Source of the DNA: Streptomyces sp. SAI-135
GTDB taxonomy: Bacteria; Actinomycetota; Actinomycetes; Streptomycetales; Streptomycetaceae
Length of the DNA stretch: 64,000 bases
Direction: 5' to 3'
Assembly: GCF_029893805.1 (NCBI RefSeq)
Contig: NZ_JARXYP010000002.1
Location: 4,774,001-4,838,000, forward strand
Shown: one piece after another, positions 17,647 through 25,913 of the stretch
How positions within the stretch are numbered: the stretch's first letter is position 1
Layout of the letters: every line of letters starts with the position of its first letter
Made by a program: the position numbers and the translations under genes
The notes under the pieces: generated by a model
Told to the model about the DNA's origin: nothing
Seen by the model: the letters and a program-made list of their open reading frames with translations, nothing else
Databases searched by the model: none

Positions 17647-18378
17647 CTCCCGCCGTGACGGGACCGACCTCCCGCCGTGACGGGACCGACCTCCCGCCGT
17701 GACGGGAACGCGGCTCCGTCGGGGCGGGGGCGGGGTCTCTGTCGGGACGGGCGGGGAGTCTCGCCCGGGTGGGGCCTGGGCCTCCGCTCGGATGGATGGG
17801 GCCGGGCGTCCGTCGGGACGGGAACGGGGTTCCGTCAGGACGGCACCGGGGCCTCCGCCGAAACGGGACGGAGTCTCGCCCGGGTGGGGCTTGGGCCTCG
17901 CCGGGACGGGAACGCGGCTCCGTCGGGGTGGGTCGGGGCCTCCGTCGGGATGGGCCGGGAGTCTCGCTCGGATGGGGCTTGGGCCTCGCCGGGACGGGCA
18001 CGTGGCTCCGCCGGGATGGGACCCGGCCTCCGTCGGGACGGCACCGGGGCCTCCCTCTGACGGGAGCGGGCCTCCGCCCGGATGGGAACGGGCCTCCGCC
18101 GAAACGGGACGGGAGTCTCGCTCGGATGGGGCTTGGGCCTCGCCGGGACGGGCACGTGGCTCCGCCGGGATGGGACCCGGCCTCCGTCGGGACGGCACCG
18201 GGGCCTCCCTCTGACGGGAGCGGGCCTCCGCCCGGACGGGAGCGGGCCTCCGCCCGGACGGGAGCGGGACTCCGCCCGGACGGGAGCGGGACTCCGCCCG
18301 GATGGGAACGGGACTCCGCCGAAACGGGACGGGAGTCGCACTGGGTGGGGCCGGGGCCTCGCCGGGACTGGCACGAGG
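17647..18378. repeat. Array of 33 imperfect ~22-bp G-rich tandem units
   Basis: I could divide 732 bp into 33 consecutive units of 20-26 bp (most 21-23). The core is CCTCCGYCGGGACGGG followed by about six G-rich bases. Each unit can fold into a tiny hairpin such as CCGTC-GG-GACGG, and the plus strand has GGG runs throughout. Order exists above the unit level: units 15-21 (154 bp) are repeated directly, with 126 bp identical (17957-18082 and 18111-18236). A three-unit block also recurs at units 10-12, 21-23 and 31-33. The array fills the gap between two minus-strand genes. The unit length is not a multiple of three and no ribosome site is seen, so I treat it as non-coding. Confidence 0.9.
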
Positions 18379-18387
18379 CCCCGTGCA

Positions 18388-18422
18388 GGGACCGCGACCC
18401 GGCGGGGCCGGGTCGCGGTCCC
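18388..18422. terminator. Terminator of the acyl-CoA dehydrogenase gene
   Basis: GGGACCGCGACCCGGC (18388-18403) and its perfect complement (18407-18422) form a 16-bp stem with a three-base loop, six bases after the stop codon. It separates the gene from the repeat array. Confidence 0.85.
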
Positions 18423-18428
18423 GCTGGA

Positions 18429-20255
18429 CTAGAACGCGGCCTCGTCCAGCTCCATCAGGTCCAGCTCGACGCCCTCGGCGACCTTGCGGGCCAGGGTCAC
18501 GCCGGGCAGGACGTTGGCCGCGAAGAACTTCGCCGCCGCGATCTTGCCGGTGTAGAACGCCTTGTCCTTCGCGGAGGCGGTCTCCAGCTTCTCGGCGGCG
18601 ATCGCGGCGCCCTTGAGGAGCAGGTAGCCGACGACCACGTCACCGGAGGCCATCAGCAGGCGGGTGGTGTTGAGGCCCACCTTGTAGATGTTCTTGACGT
18701 CCTGCTCGGTGGCCGCGAGGTCGGTCAGCATCAGACCGACGATCGCCTCCAGCTCCACGGCCGCCTTGGCCAGGTGCTCACGGGCGCCCGCGAGCTCCTC
18801 GCCGCCGGTGCCCAGCGCCAGGAACTTCTTGATGTCCTCGGCGAGGGAGTTGAGGGCGGCGCCCTGGTTGCGGACGATCTTCCGGAAGAAGAAGTCCTGG
18901 CCCTGGATCGCGGTGGTGCCCTCGTACAGGGTGTCGATCTTGGCGTCGCGGATGTACTGCTCGATCGGGTACTCCTGCAGGAAGCCGGAGCCGCCGAAGG
19001 TCTGCAGCGACTGGGCGAGCTGCTCGTAGCCCTTCTCCGAGCCGTAGCCCTTGACGATCGGCAGGAGCAGGTCGTTCAGCCCCTCCAGCGCCTTGACGTC
19101 CTCGCCCGCCGCCTCCTTGACCTGGATCTCGTCCTGGATCGAGGCCGTGTACAGCACCAGGGCGCGCATGCCCTCCGCGTACGCCTTCTGTGTCATCAGC
19201 GAGCGGCGCACGTCGGGGTGGTGGGTGATGGTGACCTTGGGCGCGGTCTTGTCCATGAAGTTCGCGAGGTCGGGGCCCTGCACGCGCTCCTTGGCGTACT
19301 CCAGCGCGTTCAGGTAGCCCGTCGACAGCGTGGAGATCGCCTTCGTGCCGACCATCATCCGCGCGAACTCGATGATGCGGAACATCTGGCGGATGCCGTC
19401 GTGCTTGTCGCCGATCAGCCAGCCCTTGGCGGGGTGGCGGTCGCCGAAGGTCATCTCGCAGGTGTTGGAGGCCTTGAGGCCCATCTTGTGCTCGACGTTC
19501 GTCGCGTACACGCCGTTGCGCTCGCCCAGCTCGCCGGTCTCGAAGTCGAACAGGTACTTCGGGACGAGGAAGAGGGAGAGGCCCTTGGTGCCGGGGCCTG
19601 CACCCTCGGGGCGGGCGAGGACGTAGTGGAGGATGTTCTCCTCCATGTCGTGCTCACCCGAGGTGATGAAGCGCTTGACACCCTCGATGTGCCAGGAGCC
19701 GTCCTCCTGCTGGACCGCCTTGGTGCGGCCGGCGCCGACGTCGGAGCCCGCGTCGGGCTCGGTGAGGACCATCGTGGATCCCCACTGCTTCTCCACGGCG
19801 ACCTTGGCGATGTGCTTCTGGACCTCGTTGCCCTCCTCGAAGAGGATGCCGGCGAACGCGGGGCCCGAGGAGTACATCCACACGGCTGGGTTGGCGCCCA
19901 GGATCAGCTCGGCGAAGGCCCAGATCAGGGAGCGGGGCGAGGTGGTGCCGCCGATCTCCTCGGGCAGGCCGAGCCGCCAGTACTCGGAGTCCATGAAGGC
20001 CTTGTAGCTCTTCTTGAAGGACGCCGGGACCGGCGCGGTGTTCGTCTCGGGGTCGAAGACCGGAGGGTTGCGGTCGGCGTCCGCGAAGGACTCCGCCAGC
20101 TCGTTCTCCGAGAGGCGGGTCAGCTCCTCCAGGATGCTCTTCGCGGTCTCGACGTCCATCTCCGCGAAGGGCCCGGTGCCGTACAGCTTGTCGCGCCCGA
20201 GTACTTCGAAGAGGTTGAACTCGATGTCGCGCAGATTCGACTTGTAGTGCCCCAT
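18429..20255 (-). CDS. Acyl-CoA dehydrogenase (FadE-type, ~600 residues)
   Basis: This 608-residue FAD enzyme introduces the alpha-beta double bond in acyl-CoA during beta-oxidation. The FAD/substrate segment MVLTEPDAGSDVGAG, the helix-rich domain, and the catalytic Glu in LYEGTTAIQGQD (near residue 443) are visible. The extra C-terminal helical domain and total length match the long FadE5/DmdC-like class rather than 380-residue enzymes. The ATG at 20255 (MGHYKSNLRD) is the conserved-looking start. Inverted repeats upstream suggest TetR-type control. A strong hairpin follows the stop. Confidence 0.9.
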   Translation of the reverse strand: MGHYKSNLRDIEFNLFEVLGRDKLYGTGPFAEMDVETAKSILEELTRLSENELAESFADADRNPPVFDPETNTAPVPASFKKSYKAFMDSEYWRLGLPEEIGGTTSPRSLIWAFAELILGANPAVWMYSSGPAFAGILFEEGNEVQKHIAKVAVEKQWGSTMVLTEPDAGSDVGAGRTKAVQQEDGSWHIEGVKRFITSGEHDMEENILHYVLARPEGAGPGTKGLSLFLVPKYLFDFETGELGERNGVYATNVEHKMGLKASNTCEMTFGDRHPAKGWLIGDKHDGIRQMFRIIEFARMMVGTKAISTLSTGYLNALEYAKERVQGPDLANFMDKTAPKVTITHHPDVRRSLMTQKAYAEGMRALVLYTASIQDEIQVKEAAGEDVKALEGLNDLLLPIVKGYGSEKGYEQLAQSLQTFGGSGFLQEYPIEQYIRDAKIDTLYEGTTAIQGQDFFFRKIVRNQGAALNSLAEDIKKFLALGTGGEELAGAREHLAKAAVELEAIVGLMLTDLAATEQDVKNIYKVGLNTTRLLMASGDVVVGYLLLKGAAIAAEKLETASAKDKAFYTGKIAAAKFFAANVLPGVTLARKVAEGVELDLMELDEAAF

Positions 20256-20320
20256 GGCGACGGCTCCGTAAAGAGTTCGGCGAGGCACCTGGTTCCTCGC
20301 GCTAGTTCACATACCAACAA

Positions 20321-20348
20321 GTAGCTACGATGATGCTACCCGTCGGTA
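20321..20348. promoter_or_regulatory. Candidate operator upstream of the acyl-CoA dehydrogenase
   Basis: Two overlapping inverted repeats lie 66-93 bp before the start: GTAGC-N9-GCTAC (20321-20339) and TACC-CGTC-GGTA (20337-20348). They sit in an AT-richer patch likely to contain the promoter. TetR-family fatty-acid regulators often bind such sites; the protein is not identified here. Confidence 0.4.
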
Positions 20349-20384
20349 ATAAGCCGCAACCCCGATCCGGCCATCTGTGACGGT

Positions 20385-21188
20385 TCACACCGCGACGGTC
20401 AGCGTGGCGGTGTACCCCGCCCCGACGCTCCCCTCGACCGCCGCGAGCTGCCGGTCGTGACCGTCCCCGAAGACGCTGTCCGACTCCAGGGAGAGCCGGC
20501 CGAGGTTGTCCACGCTGCGCTCGTAACCCTCGGTCGCGTACACCGTCTCGCAGACGTCCTTCGGCAGCGCGAGCTGCGAGGTGCTCGTGATCGCGGTGGC
20601 CCGGATCGCGTCCCGGAGGCTGCCGTAGACCTCGAAGTGGACGTGCGGCCAGCGGCCGGGGTAGCAGCCGGGGAAGACGCTGATGAAGGTGGCCCGGCCC
20701 CGGTCGTCGGTCTCCTGGACACCCCGCAGGTAGTTCTCCTCGGTGACGCCCTGCGTGTAAAGGGAGTAGCCGCCCTCGCGGTCGCAGTGCCAGACGTAGA
20801 CGGCGGCGCCCCTGCGCGGGGTCCCGCAACCGGAACCGGCGTCCACCACCGTGAGCGTGAGGGTCAGCGGGACCCCCTCGGCGGTCCCGCCCGCGGAGTC
20901 ACCGAAGCTGCGTGTGATGTCGGCGCGGACGACCCCGCTCTCCTTCAGTACGTTCACGCCGTTCGAGCCGTCGCCGGGGTAGGGGCCCGCGGTCTCCTCC
21001 GGAACGGCGGCGCAGTCCGCGGCGGAGGAGGCGCCGTCCTCGGCGGTGCAGCCCGCCAGGGGCACCAGAAGGGACCCCGCCCCCGCTCCCGCCAGCAGCC
21101 GGATCATCCGTCGGCGGGCGAGCACCGGAAGGTCGTGGGAGAGCCCTCGGTCGTGCTCGTGGACCTCGTCGTCACCATGTCTGCGCAT
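20385..21188 (-). CDS. Secreted intradiol-dioxygenase-like lipoprotein
   Basis: The 267-residue product has an RRR motif, a hydrophobic stretch and a lipobox (VPLAGC), so it is probably exported by Tat and lipid-anchored. The intradiol ring-cleavage fold is seen in ETAGPYPGDG, VYVWHCDREGGYSLY and FPGCYPGRWPHVHFEVY, which supply candidate iron ligands (Tyr, Tyr, His, His). Cytosolic relatives cleave catechols. The substrate of exported versions is unclear. A second, related gene lies at 30119. The ATG at 21188 is the first in frame; a later ATG just after RRR would lose the Tat motif. Confidence 0.82.
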   Translation of the reverse strand: MRRHGDDEVHEHDRGLSHDLPVLARRRMIRLLAGAGAGSLLVPLAGCTAEDGASSAADCAAVPEETAGPYPGDGSNGVNVLKESGVVRADITRSFGDSAGGTAEGVPLTLTLTVVDAGSGCGTPRRGAAVYVWHCDREGGYSLYTQGVTEENYLRGVQETDDRGRATFISVFPGCYPGRWPHVHFEVYGSLRDAIRATAITSTSQLALPKDVCETVYATEGYERSVDNLGRLSLESDSVFGDGHDRQLAAVEGSVGAGYTATLTVAV

Positions 21189-21296
21189 GCACCGACGCTA
21201 CGAGCGCGGACCGCCCGGAACCCAGGTCCTGCCGCTGTCGGGTCGCTGTCGGTTTCCCGGGTGCCGGTAGCCGCCCGCCGACCCCACCCCCCTCGG

Positions 21297-21302
21297 TACG
21301 CT
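21297..21302 (+). promoter_or_regulatory. -10 box of a leaderless transcript
   Basis: TACGCT ends seven bases before the ATG at 21310, with no ribosome site between, as in leaderless Streptomyces genes. Confidence 0.45.
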
Positions 21303-21309
21303 TACGCCC

Positions 21310-21786
21310 ATGTACGGCTACGACCAGAGCGCTGGTGCCCAGCAGCAGTACGGCGTCCCGCCGCAGCAGCCCATGGCCGGCGGAGTGGGCGGGTACGGCC
21401 AGCAGCCGCCGCTCTACCCCGAGCCGTCCCCGCCCTCGCTCGCGGACGCGGTGCGTGCCTTCACCACCGGGCAGCTGGCGGCCGAGGACTTCCAGCAGGT
21501 CTTCGCCACGTCCAAGGTCTACTGCCCGCGCGGTGACAATCCCGGCTTCCTCGCCCTGCACAACACCCAGCAGCCGGTGATCCCCATGTTCACCACGCTC
21601 AAGGAGCTGCGGCGGTATGCGGGCAAGGAGTCCAAGTACTTCGTCATCACCGGCGCGGAGGTCCTCGACCTGCTGCCCACGGGCTACGGCTTCGTCCTCG
21701 ACATGGAGGGCGAGCACCGCATCGTCTTCGACGCGAAGGCCGTGGAGCAGATGGTCGAGTTCGCGATGCGGCGGATGTACGGATAG
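21310..21786 (+). CDS. SseB-family protein
   Basis: This 158-residue protein has a Gln/Gly/Pro/Tyr-rich N-terminus (residues 1-42). An SseB N-terminal-like domain follows, with segments such as SKVYCPRGDNPGFLAL, QPVIPMFTTLKELRRYAGKE and TGAEVLDLLPTGYGFVLD. SseB-like domains occur in Gram-positive proteins of unknown role, often near secretion or stress genes. The start is fixed by a TACGCT box just upstream, and the transcript is probably leaderless. Confidence 0.8.
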   Translation: MYGYDQSAGAQQQYGVPPQQPMAGGVGGYGQQPPLYPEPSPPSLADAVRAFTTGQLAAEDFQQVFATSKVYCPRGDNPGFLALHNTQQPVIPMFTTLKELRRYAGKESKYFVITGAEVLDLLPTGYGFVLDMEGEHRIVFDAKAVEQMVEFAMRRMYG

Positions 21787-21841
21787 CCGTCGGCCGGTAC
21801 CGATAGCCGTCGGCCGGTACGGACAGCCGTCGGCCGGTGGT
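21782..21841. repeat. Three tandem 20-bp repeats after the SseB-like gene
   Basis: The unit GATAGCCGTCGGCCGGTACC occurs three times head to tail with small changes at the ends. The first copy begins inside the last codons of the SseB-like gene. Each unit contains the palindrome CCGTCGGCCGG in part, so the RNA can form small hairpins. Confidence 0.8.
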
Positions 21842-21996
21842 CGAAAACCCTCGCCCGGTTGTCACAGCCATGCCATAGAGTTCCCTCCGGCAGCCGCGCC
21901 CCGGCACGCCACCGCCTCACCGCGGTCCGCGTCCGGGTGCCGCGCGGCGCTCTCATCTCCCGGCGACCCCGGGATCTTCTGTGGGGGTTCATCACT

Positions 21997-23943
21997 GTGC
22001 GCATGCGCAGCACCTCGGCCGCGACGGCGTTCGCGGTCCTCTTCTCCTCGGTGGCGCTGAGCGTCGCCGCGGCCGGTTCCGCCTCGGCCGCGTCGGCCGT
22101 GCTCACCCAGCCCGTCGGACTGGTCGCGGACGGCGCGCTCCAGCGCGTCTTCGTCGCGGACCAGGACAACGGACGCATCCTGGCCACCGACTACAGCGGC
22201 ACTCTGGTCGACGTGAACGTCGGCTTCGGCCGCCCCAGCGACCTCGCGCTCTCGGACGACGGCCACACCCTTTACGCGGTCCTGCCGACCACCCACGAGA
22301 TCGTGGCCCTCGACGCGGCGACCCTGGAGGTCCGGACCCGCTACGACCTCGGCGCCGGCATCGACCCGCGCGAGGCCGCCGTCGCCGGCGGGCGGGTGTG
22401 GTTCACGTACCGCACGAGCGACGAGAGCGGCTTCCACGGGAACCTGGGCGTCATCGACCCCACCGCCGCCGACGCCACCACCGCGGTGACCCTCGGACAG
22501 CTCCCGGAGGGTGTCGCCCCGTACTACAACGCGGGCGTCCTGGACGCGGACCCGTCCTCGCCCGGTCTGCTCGCCTTCCACGACAGCGGTGACCGCTCGG
22601 GCGCGATCAACCTCCTCGACGTCTCCGGCGCCACCCCGCAGGTGATCGCCAAGACGGACACCGACCACTGGACCAACGACCTCGACCTGGTCCCCGGCAC
22701 CTCTCAGCTGCTGTGGAACGGCTATCGCAAGCTGACCTACGCCGACGGCGCCTTCACCGAGGGCGCGGGCCTCACCGAGACCGGCTGGTCCGGCGACGTC
22801 TCGCCCGGCGGTCTGATCGCCCAGGCCTACGACCGCCACGTCAACGTCTACAAGGCGGGCTCCGCCACTCCGGTGCGGCGCTTCGACGCCGGGACGGCCG
22901 GCATGGGCGAGGTGGTCTGGGCCCCCGACTCCTCCCGGGTCTTCGCCCTGGCCGGCAACGCGGACAACACCTACACCCTGAGGGCCTTCACCGGCCCGGC
23001 GCTCAGCGTGCCCACCCTCACGGTCAACGCGCCCGCGACCGCGCCCCGCGCCAAGCAGCTCACCGTCACCGGCAAGCTCACGGCCAACGTGCCGTTCGCC
23101 GCCGGCACCAAGCTCGCCGTCACCCGCACCGACCTGGAGAGCCCGAACGGCAAGGCCCTGGCGTCCGTCACGGTGAAGGCCGACGGCTCGTACTCCTTCA
23201 CCGACACCCCGCCGGCCGGCGGCAAGGTCAAGTACACGGTGAAGTACGCGGGCGACGCCGAGCACACGGCCGTCAGCGCCTCCGACACGGTCGACGTCTC
23301 CCTCGCGTCCACGTCCCTGAGCCTGAACAACAACGGCAAGCTGTACAACTACGGCACCGACGTCAAGTTCACCGCGCACCTCGGCACGACGTACAAGAAC
23401 CGCTCGGTCTCGATCTACGCCGACCCCTTCGGTAGCGACAGGGGCAAGAAGCTGATCAAGACCGGCACGGTGAACGCCGACGGCAACATCAGTGCCTGGG
23501 TGGACATGACCCGGGACACGGCCGTCACCGCGGTCTTCTCGGGCGACGCCCGCTACAAGCCGAAGACGGTCAAGTCCACGGCCTACGCCCGGGTCAAGGT
23601 CTCCACCGCCGTCTCCAAGCACTACAAGACGGCGAAGATCGGGTCGACGTCGTACTACTGGTTCCACAAGAACACCGATCCGCTGCTCACCACGACGATG
23701 ACCTACTACCCGGGCCGTCAGCAGCGCTTCGACCTCCAGGTCTACTACCAGGGCACCTGGTACTCGGCGGACTCGCAGTACTTCCCGCTCGGCACGAGCG
23801 GCAAGTCGGCCGTCACGCTCGAGGCACCGGGTGAGTCCGGCATCCGGGCGCGGATGCGGTCGGTGTACGTCAACGGCTCGTCCGGCGACAGCGTGAACTC
23901 GACGACGTACGGGGCATGGAAGTACCTGTACTTCAGCAACTGA
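21997..23943 (+). CDS. Secreted beta-propeller plus Ig-like repeat protein
   Basis: The 648-residue product starts with a signal peptide (hydrophobic core AATAFAVLFSSVALSVAAAG, cleavage near ASA). A YVTN-like propeller follows (residues ~35-340; segments GRILATDYSGTLVDVNVGFG and HTLYAVLPTTHEIVALD). Then come bacterial Ig-like units (AATAP-type linker, PPAGGKVKYTVKYAGDAEHT). A Tyr-rich C-terminal beta domain ends in YLYFSN. It is probably a surface or secreted binding protein. The GTG at 21997 has GGGGG about nine bases upstream; an ATG at 22003 is equally possible. Confidence 0.82.
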   Translation: MRMRSTSAATAFAVLFSSVALSVAAAGSASAASAVLTQPVGLVADGALQRVFVADQDNGRILATDYSGTLVDVNVGFGRPSDLALSDDGHTLYAVLPTTHEIVALDAATLEVRTRYDLGAGIDPREAAVAGGRVWFTYRTSDESGFHGNLGVIDPTAADATTAVTLGQLPEGVAPYYNAGVLDADPSSPGLLAFHDSGDRSGAINLLDVSGATPQVIAKTDTDHWTNDLDLVPGTSQLLWNGYRKLTYADGAFTEGAGLTETGWSGDVSPGGLIAQAYDRHVNVYKAGSATPVRRFDAGTAGMGEVVWAPDSSRVFALAGNADNTYTLRAFTGPALSVPTLTVNAPATAPRAKQLTVTGKLTANVPFAAGTKLAVTRTDLESPNGKALASVTVKADGSYSFTDTPPAGGKVKYTVKYAGDAEHTAVSASDTVDVSLASTSLSLNNNGKLYNYGTDVKFTAHLGTTYKNRSVSIYADPFGSDRGKKLIKTGTVNADGNISAWVDMTRDTAVTAVFSGDARYKPKTVKSTAYARVKVSTAVSKHYKTAKIGSTSYYWFHKNTDPLLTTTMTYYPGRQQRFDLQVYYQGTWYSADSQYFPLGTSGKSAVTLEAPGESGIRARMRSVYVNGSSGDSVNSTTYGAWKYLYFSN

Positions 23944-23964
23944 CGCGGTACGCCCCGTACGGAG

Positions 23965-23994
23965 AGAGCCCGGAGGGAATGCCCTCCGGGCTCT
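23965..23994. terminator. Terminator after the propeller/Ig protein gene
   Basis: A perfect 13-bp stem, AGAGCCCGGAGGG (23965-23977) with 23982-23994, has a four-base loop and is followed by TTTCCGTT. This is a classical factor-independent terminator. Confidence 0.88.
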
Positions 23995-24017
23995 TTCCGT
24001 TAGAGGTGGCAGAAAGT

Positions 24018-24035
24018 TCAATGCTCAACTAAACT
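24018..24035 (+). promoter_or_regulatory. Promoter and operator candidate of the pirin gene
   Basis: An AT-rich patch holds an imperfect inverted repeat AGTT-N8-AACT (starting near 24014) overlapping a TAAACT -10 box around 24030. It lies about 25 bp before the pirin start, where a MarR-type repressor could block the promoter. The regulator is unknown. Confidence 0.35.
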
Positions 24036-24057
24036 CGCACCACGAGGAGGTACCGAC

Positions 24058-25029
24058 ATGCCTGCAGTGACTGTCGACAACCCGCTGACCCTGCCGCGCG
24101 TGGCCGCGACGGCGGACGCGGTGGCCCGTCCCGTCCTCGGCGTGACGACCGCGCCGAGTGGCTTCGAGGGCGAGGGATTCCCGGTGCGCCGGGCGTTCGC
24201 CGGGATCCATTACCGCCACCTTGATCCGTTCATCATGATGGACCAGATGGGCGAGGTGGAGTACGCGCCGGGCGAGCCGAAGGGCACGCCGTGGCACCCG
24301 CACCGCGGCTTCGAGACCGTCACGTACATCATCGACGGGATCTTCGACCACCAGGACTCGCAGGGCGGTGGCGGCACCATCACCAACGGCGACACCCAGT
24401 GGATGACGGCCGGCTCCGGTCTCCTGCACATCGAGGCCCCGCCGGAGGCGCTCGTCATGTCCGGCGGTCTCTTCCACGGCCTGCAGCTGTGGGTGAACCT
24501 GCCGGCCAAGGACAAGATGATGGCGCCGCGCTACCAGGACATCCGGGGCGGCAACGTGCAGCTGCTGTCGACGCCGGACGGAGGCGCGCTGCTCCGCGTC
24601 ATCGCCGGTGAGCTGGACGGCCACCAGGGCCCCGGCATCACCCACACCCCGATCACGATGATCCACGCGACGGTGGCGCCGGGCGCGGAGCTCACCCTGC
24701 CGTGGCGTGAGGACTTCAACGGTCTGGCGTACGTGCTCGCCGGTCGCGGTTCGGTGGGCGCGGAGCGCCGTCCGATCCACCTGGGCCAGACGGCGGTGTT
24801 CGGTGCCGGCTCGTCCCTGACGGTGCGCGCGGACGAGAAGCAGGACTCCCACACCCCGGACATGGAGGTCGTCCTGCTGGGCGGCCGTCCGATCCGCGAA
24901 CCCATGGCCCACTACGGCCCGTTCGTCATGAACACCCGCGAGGAACTCCAGCAGGCGTTCGAGGACTTCCAGAAGGGGCGGCTCGGGACGATCCCGGCGG
25001 TCCACGGAATGACCGAGGGCGGGCCGTAG
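24058..25029 (+). CDS. Pirin-family protein
   Basis: This 323-residue bicupin has the pirin metal site segment WHPHRGFETVTYI (near residue 78), with further His/Glu ligands in the IDGIFDHQDS and HIEAP segments. The second cupin is GLAYVLAGRGSVG. Pirins bind iron; some are quercetin dioxygenases and others are regulators or redox sensors. A strong GAGGAGG site precedes the ATG. It converges on the frameshifted membrane-protein gene, 16 bp away. Confidence 0.9.
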   Translation: MPAVTVDNPLTLPRVAATADAVARPVLGVTTAPSGFEGEGFPVRRAFAGIHYRHLDPFIMMDQMGEVEYAPGEPKGTPWHPHRGFETVTYIIDGIFDHQDSQGGGGTITNGDTQWMTAGSGLLHIEAPPEALVMSGGLFHGLQLWVNLPAKDKMMAPRYQDIRGGNVQLLSTPDGGALLRVIAGELDGHQGPGITHTPITMIHATVAPGAELTLPWREDFNGLAYVLAGRGSVGAERRPIHLGQTAVFGAGSSLTVRADEKQDSHTPDMEVVLLGGRPIREPMAHYGPFVMNTREELQQAFEDFQKGRLGTIPAVHGMTEGGP

Positions 25030-25045
25030 GCCGCCCGCCCGGGCG

Positions 25046-25519
25046 TCAGGCCGCGCCTTCGGGCTTCTCCCAGGTGGTGACGTCCATGGTGACGGAGGAC
25101 AGGCCGCCGGCGTAGTTCACGTCGTCGGCCTGCCAGCCGAGGACGGTGAGGGCGGCGACCCGGTTCTCGTCGGTGAGCACGCACGCCGTGAGTCCCCGGC
25201 GGATGTTCTTCTGGTCGATGACGAATCCGAACTCGGTGGCCGCGGCGCAACTCTCCGCGTTCGCCGGGCCGTTGACGGTGGCCAGGTCGCCGTTCTCGCC
25301 GGCGAGGGCATAACCGTCGGCGGTGTTCGCGGGCAGGGAGAAGATGATGTCGGAGGAGCCGTTGACGAAGTCCAGGTCCACGTTGGACCCGGAGCGCAGG
25401 ACGATCTTGCGGTGCTCCCGTACCTGAGCCGGACCCGCGTCGACCGCCTGTGTGACGCCCGGCGTCGGGGACTGCGGTGATCCGGACCTACGTCGGCGCC
25501 GCCGCGGCCCCGGCTCCAC
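25046..25519 (-). pseudogene. Downstream half of a frameshifted membrane-protein gene
   Basis: This frame carries a conserved-looking extracellular domain (HRKIVLRSGSNVDLDFVNGS ... VTMDVTTWEKPEGAA). Its first ~17 residues (Arg-rich) are not protein-like, and its GTG at 25519 has no ribosome site. It lies one base out of register with the upstream half (25488-25772), which ends just where this one begins to look coding. Read together they would form one ~242-residue protein with a cytosolic start, a single membrane span and this exported domain. Either a one-base insertion broke the gene or the base sequence contains an error. Confidence 0.65.
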
Positions 25520-25772
25520 CCGCTGTCACGCTCGTGCCCGGTGTCACGCTCGTACCGCTCGGGCTGCCCTGGCCCTGACCGGCCAGCGACACGTAGGCCG
25601 CCGCGCCGGCCGCGGTGAGTACGGCGAGCGCTATGAGGGCCTTCGTCGATCCCTTGAACGAGAATCCGCCCTTTCCCACCGTGATGTGGTTGGCGGGGTC
25701 GCGTTGGACGCCTTCGTACGACAGCGAGAACGAGGACCCCTTGCGGTCCTTCGGGGATGCGGGCTTGCCCAT
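25488..25772 (-). pseudogene. Upstream half of a frameshifted single-span membrane protein gene
   Basis: The ATG at 25772 has AAGGAAG five bases before it. The 94-residue product starts MGKPASPKDRKGSSFSLSYE, has one transmembrane segment (ALIALAVLTAAGAAAYVSLA), then a Thr/Ser/Gly linker with a TSVTPGTSVTAGG repeat, and stops at TAG in the linker. The expected exported domain is in the next frame (25046-25519). The family is not recognised. If the stop is real, only a truncated anchor is made. Confidence 0.65.
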
Positions 25773-25913
25773 GCGACTTCCTTGCGTGCGGTCGGATCGC
25801 GGCCAGGGCACACATCGTGCAGGGGGTGCGGGAGCCGTCGCCGCCAGTCGCTCGGTGGTCACTTGAACGGGTGATGGCGAGGACGCATGTTGACGCCTGC
25901 CGTGCGTCCCGTC

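Noticed and set aside
17614..18374. Long open frames on both strands across the 22-bp array
   Set aside because: All frames stay open because the repeat is almost free of A/T. The unit is not a multiple of three, so each frame cycles through different peptides; there is no ribosome site or codon bias.
17647..18378. CRISPR array
   Set aside because: There are no unique spacers between the repeats, units vary in sequence and length, and no cas genes are nearby.
17769..20324. 851-codon plus-strand frame
   Set aside because: It runs through the array and antisense to the acyl-CoA dehydrogenase gene; it is a high-GC shadow.
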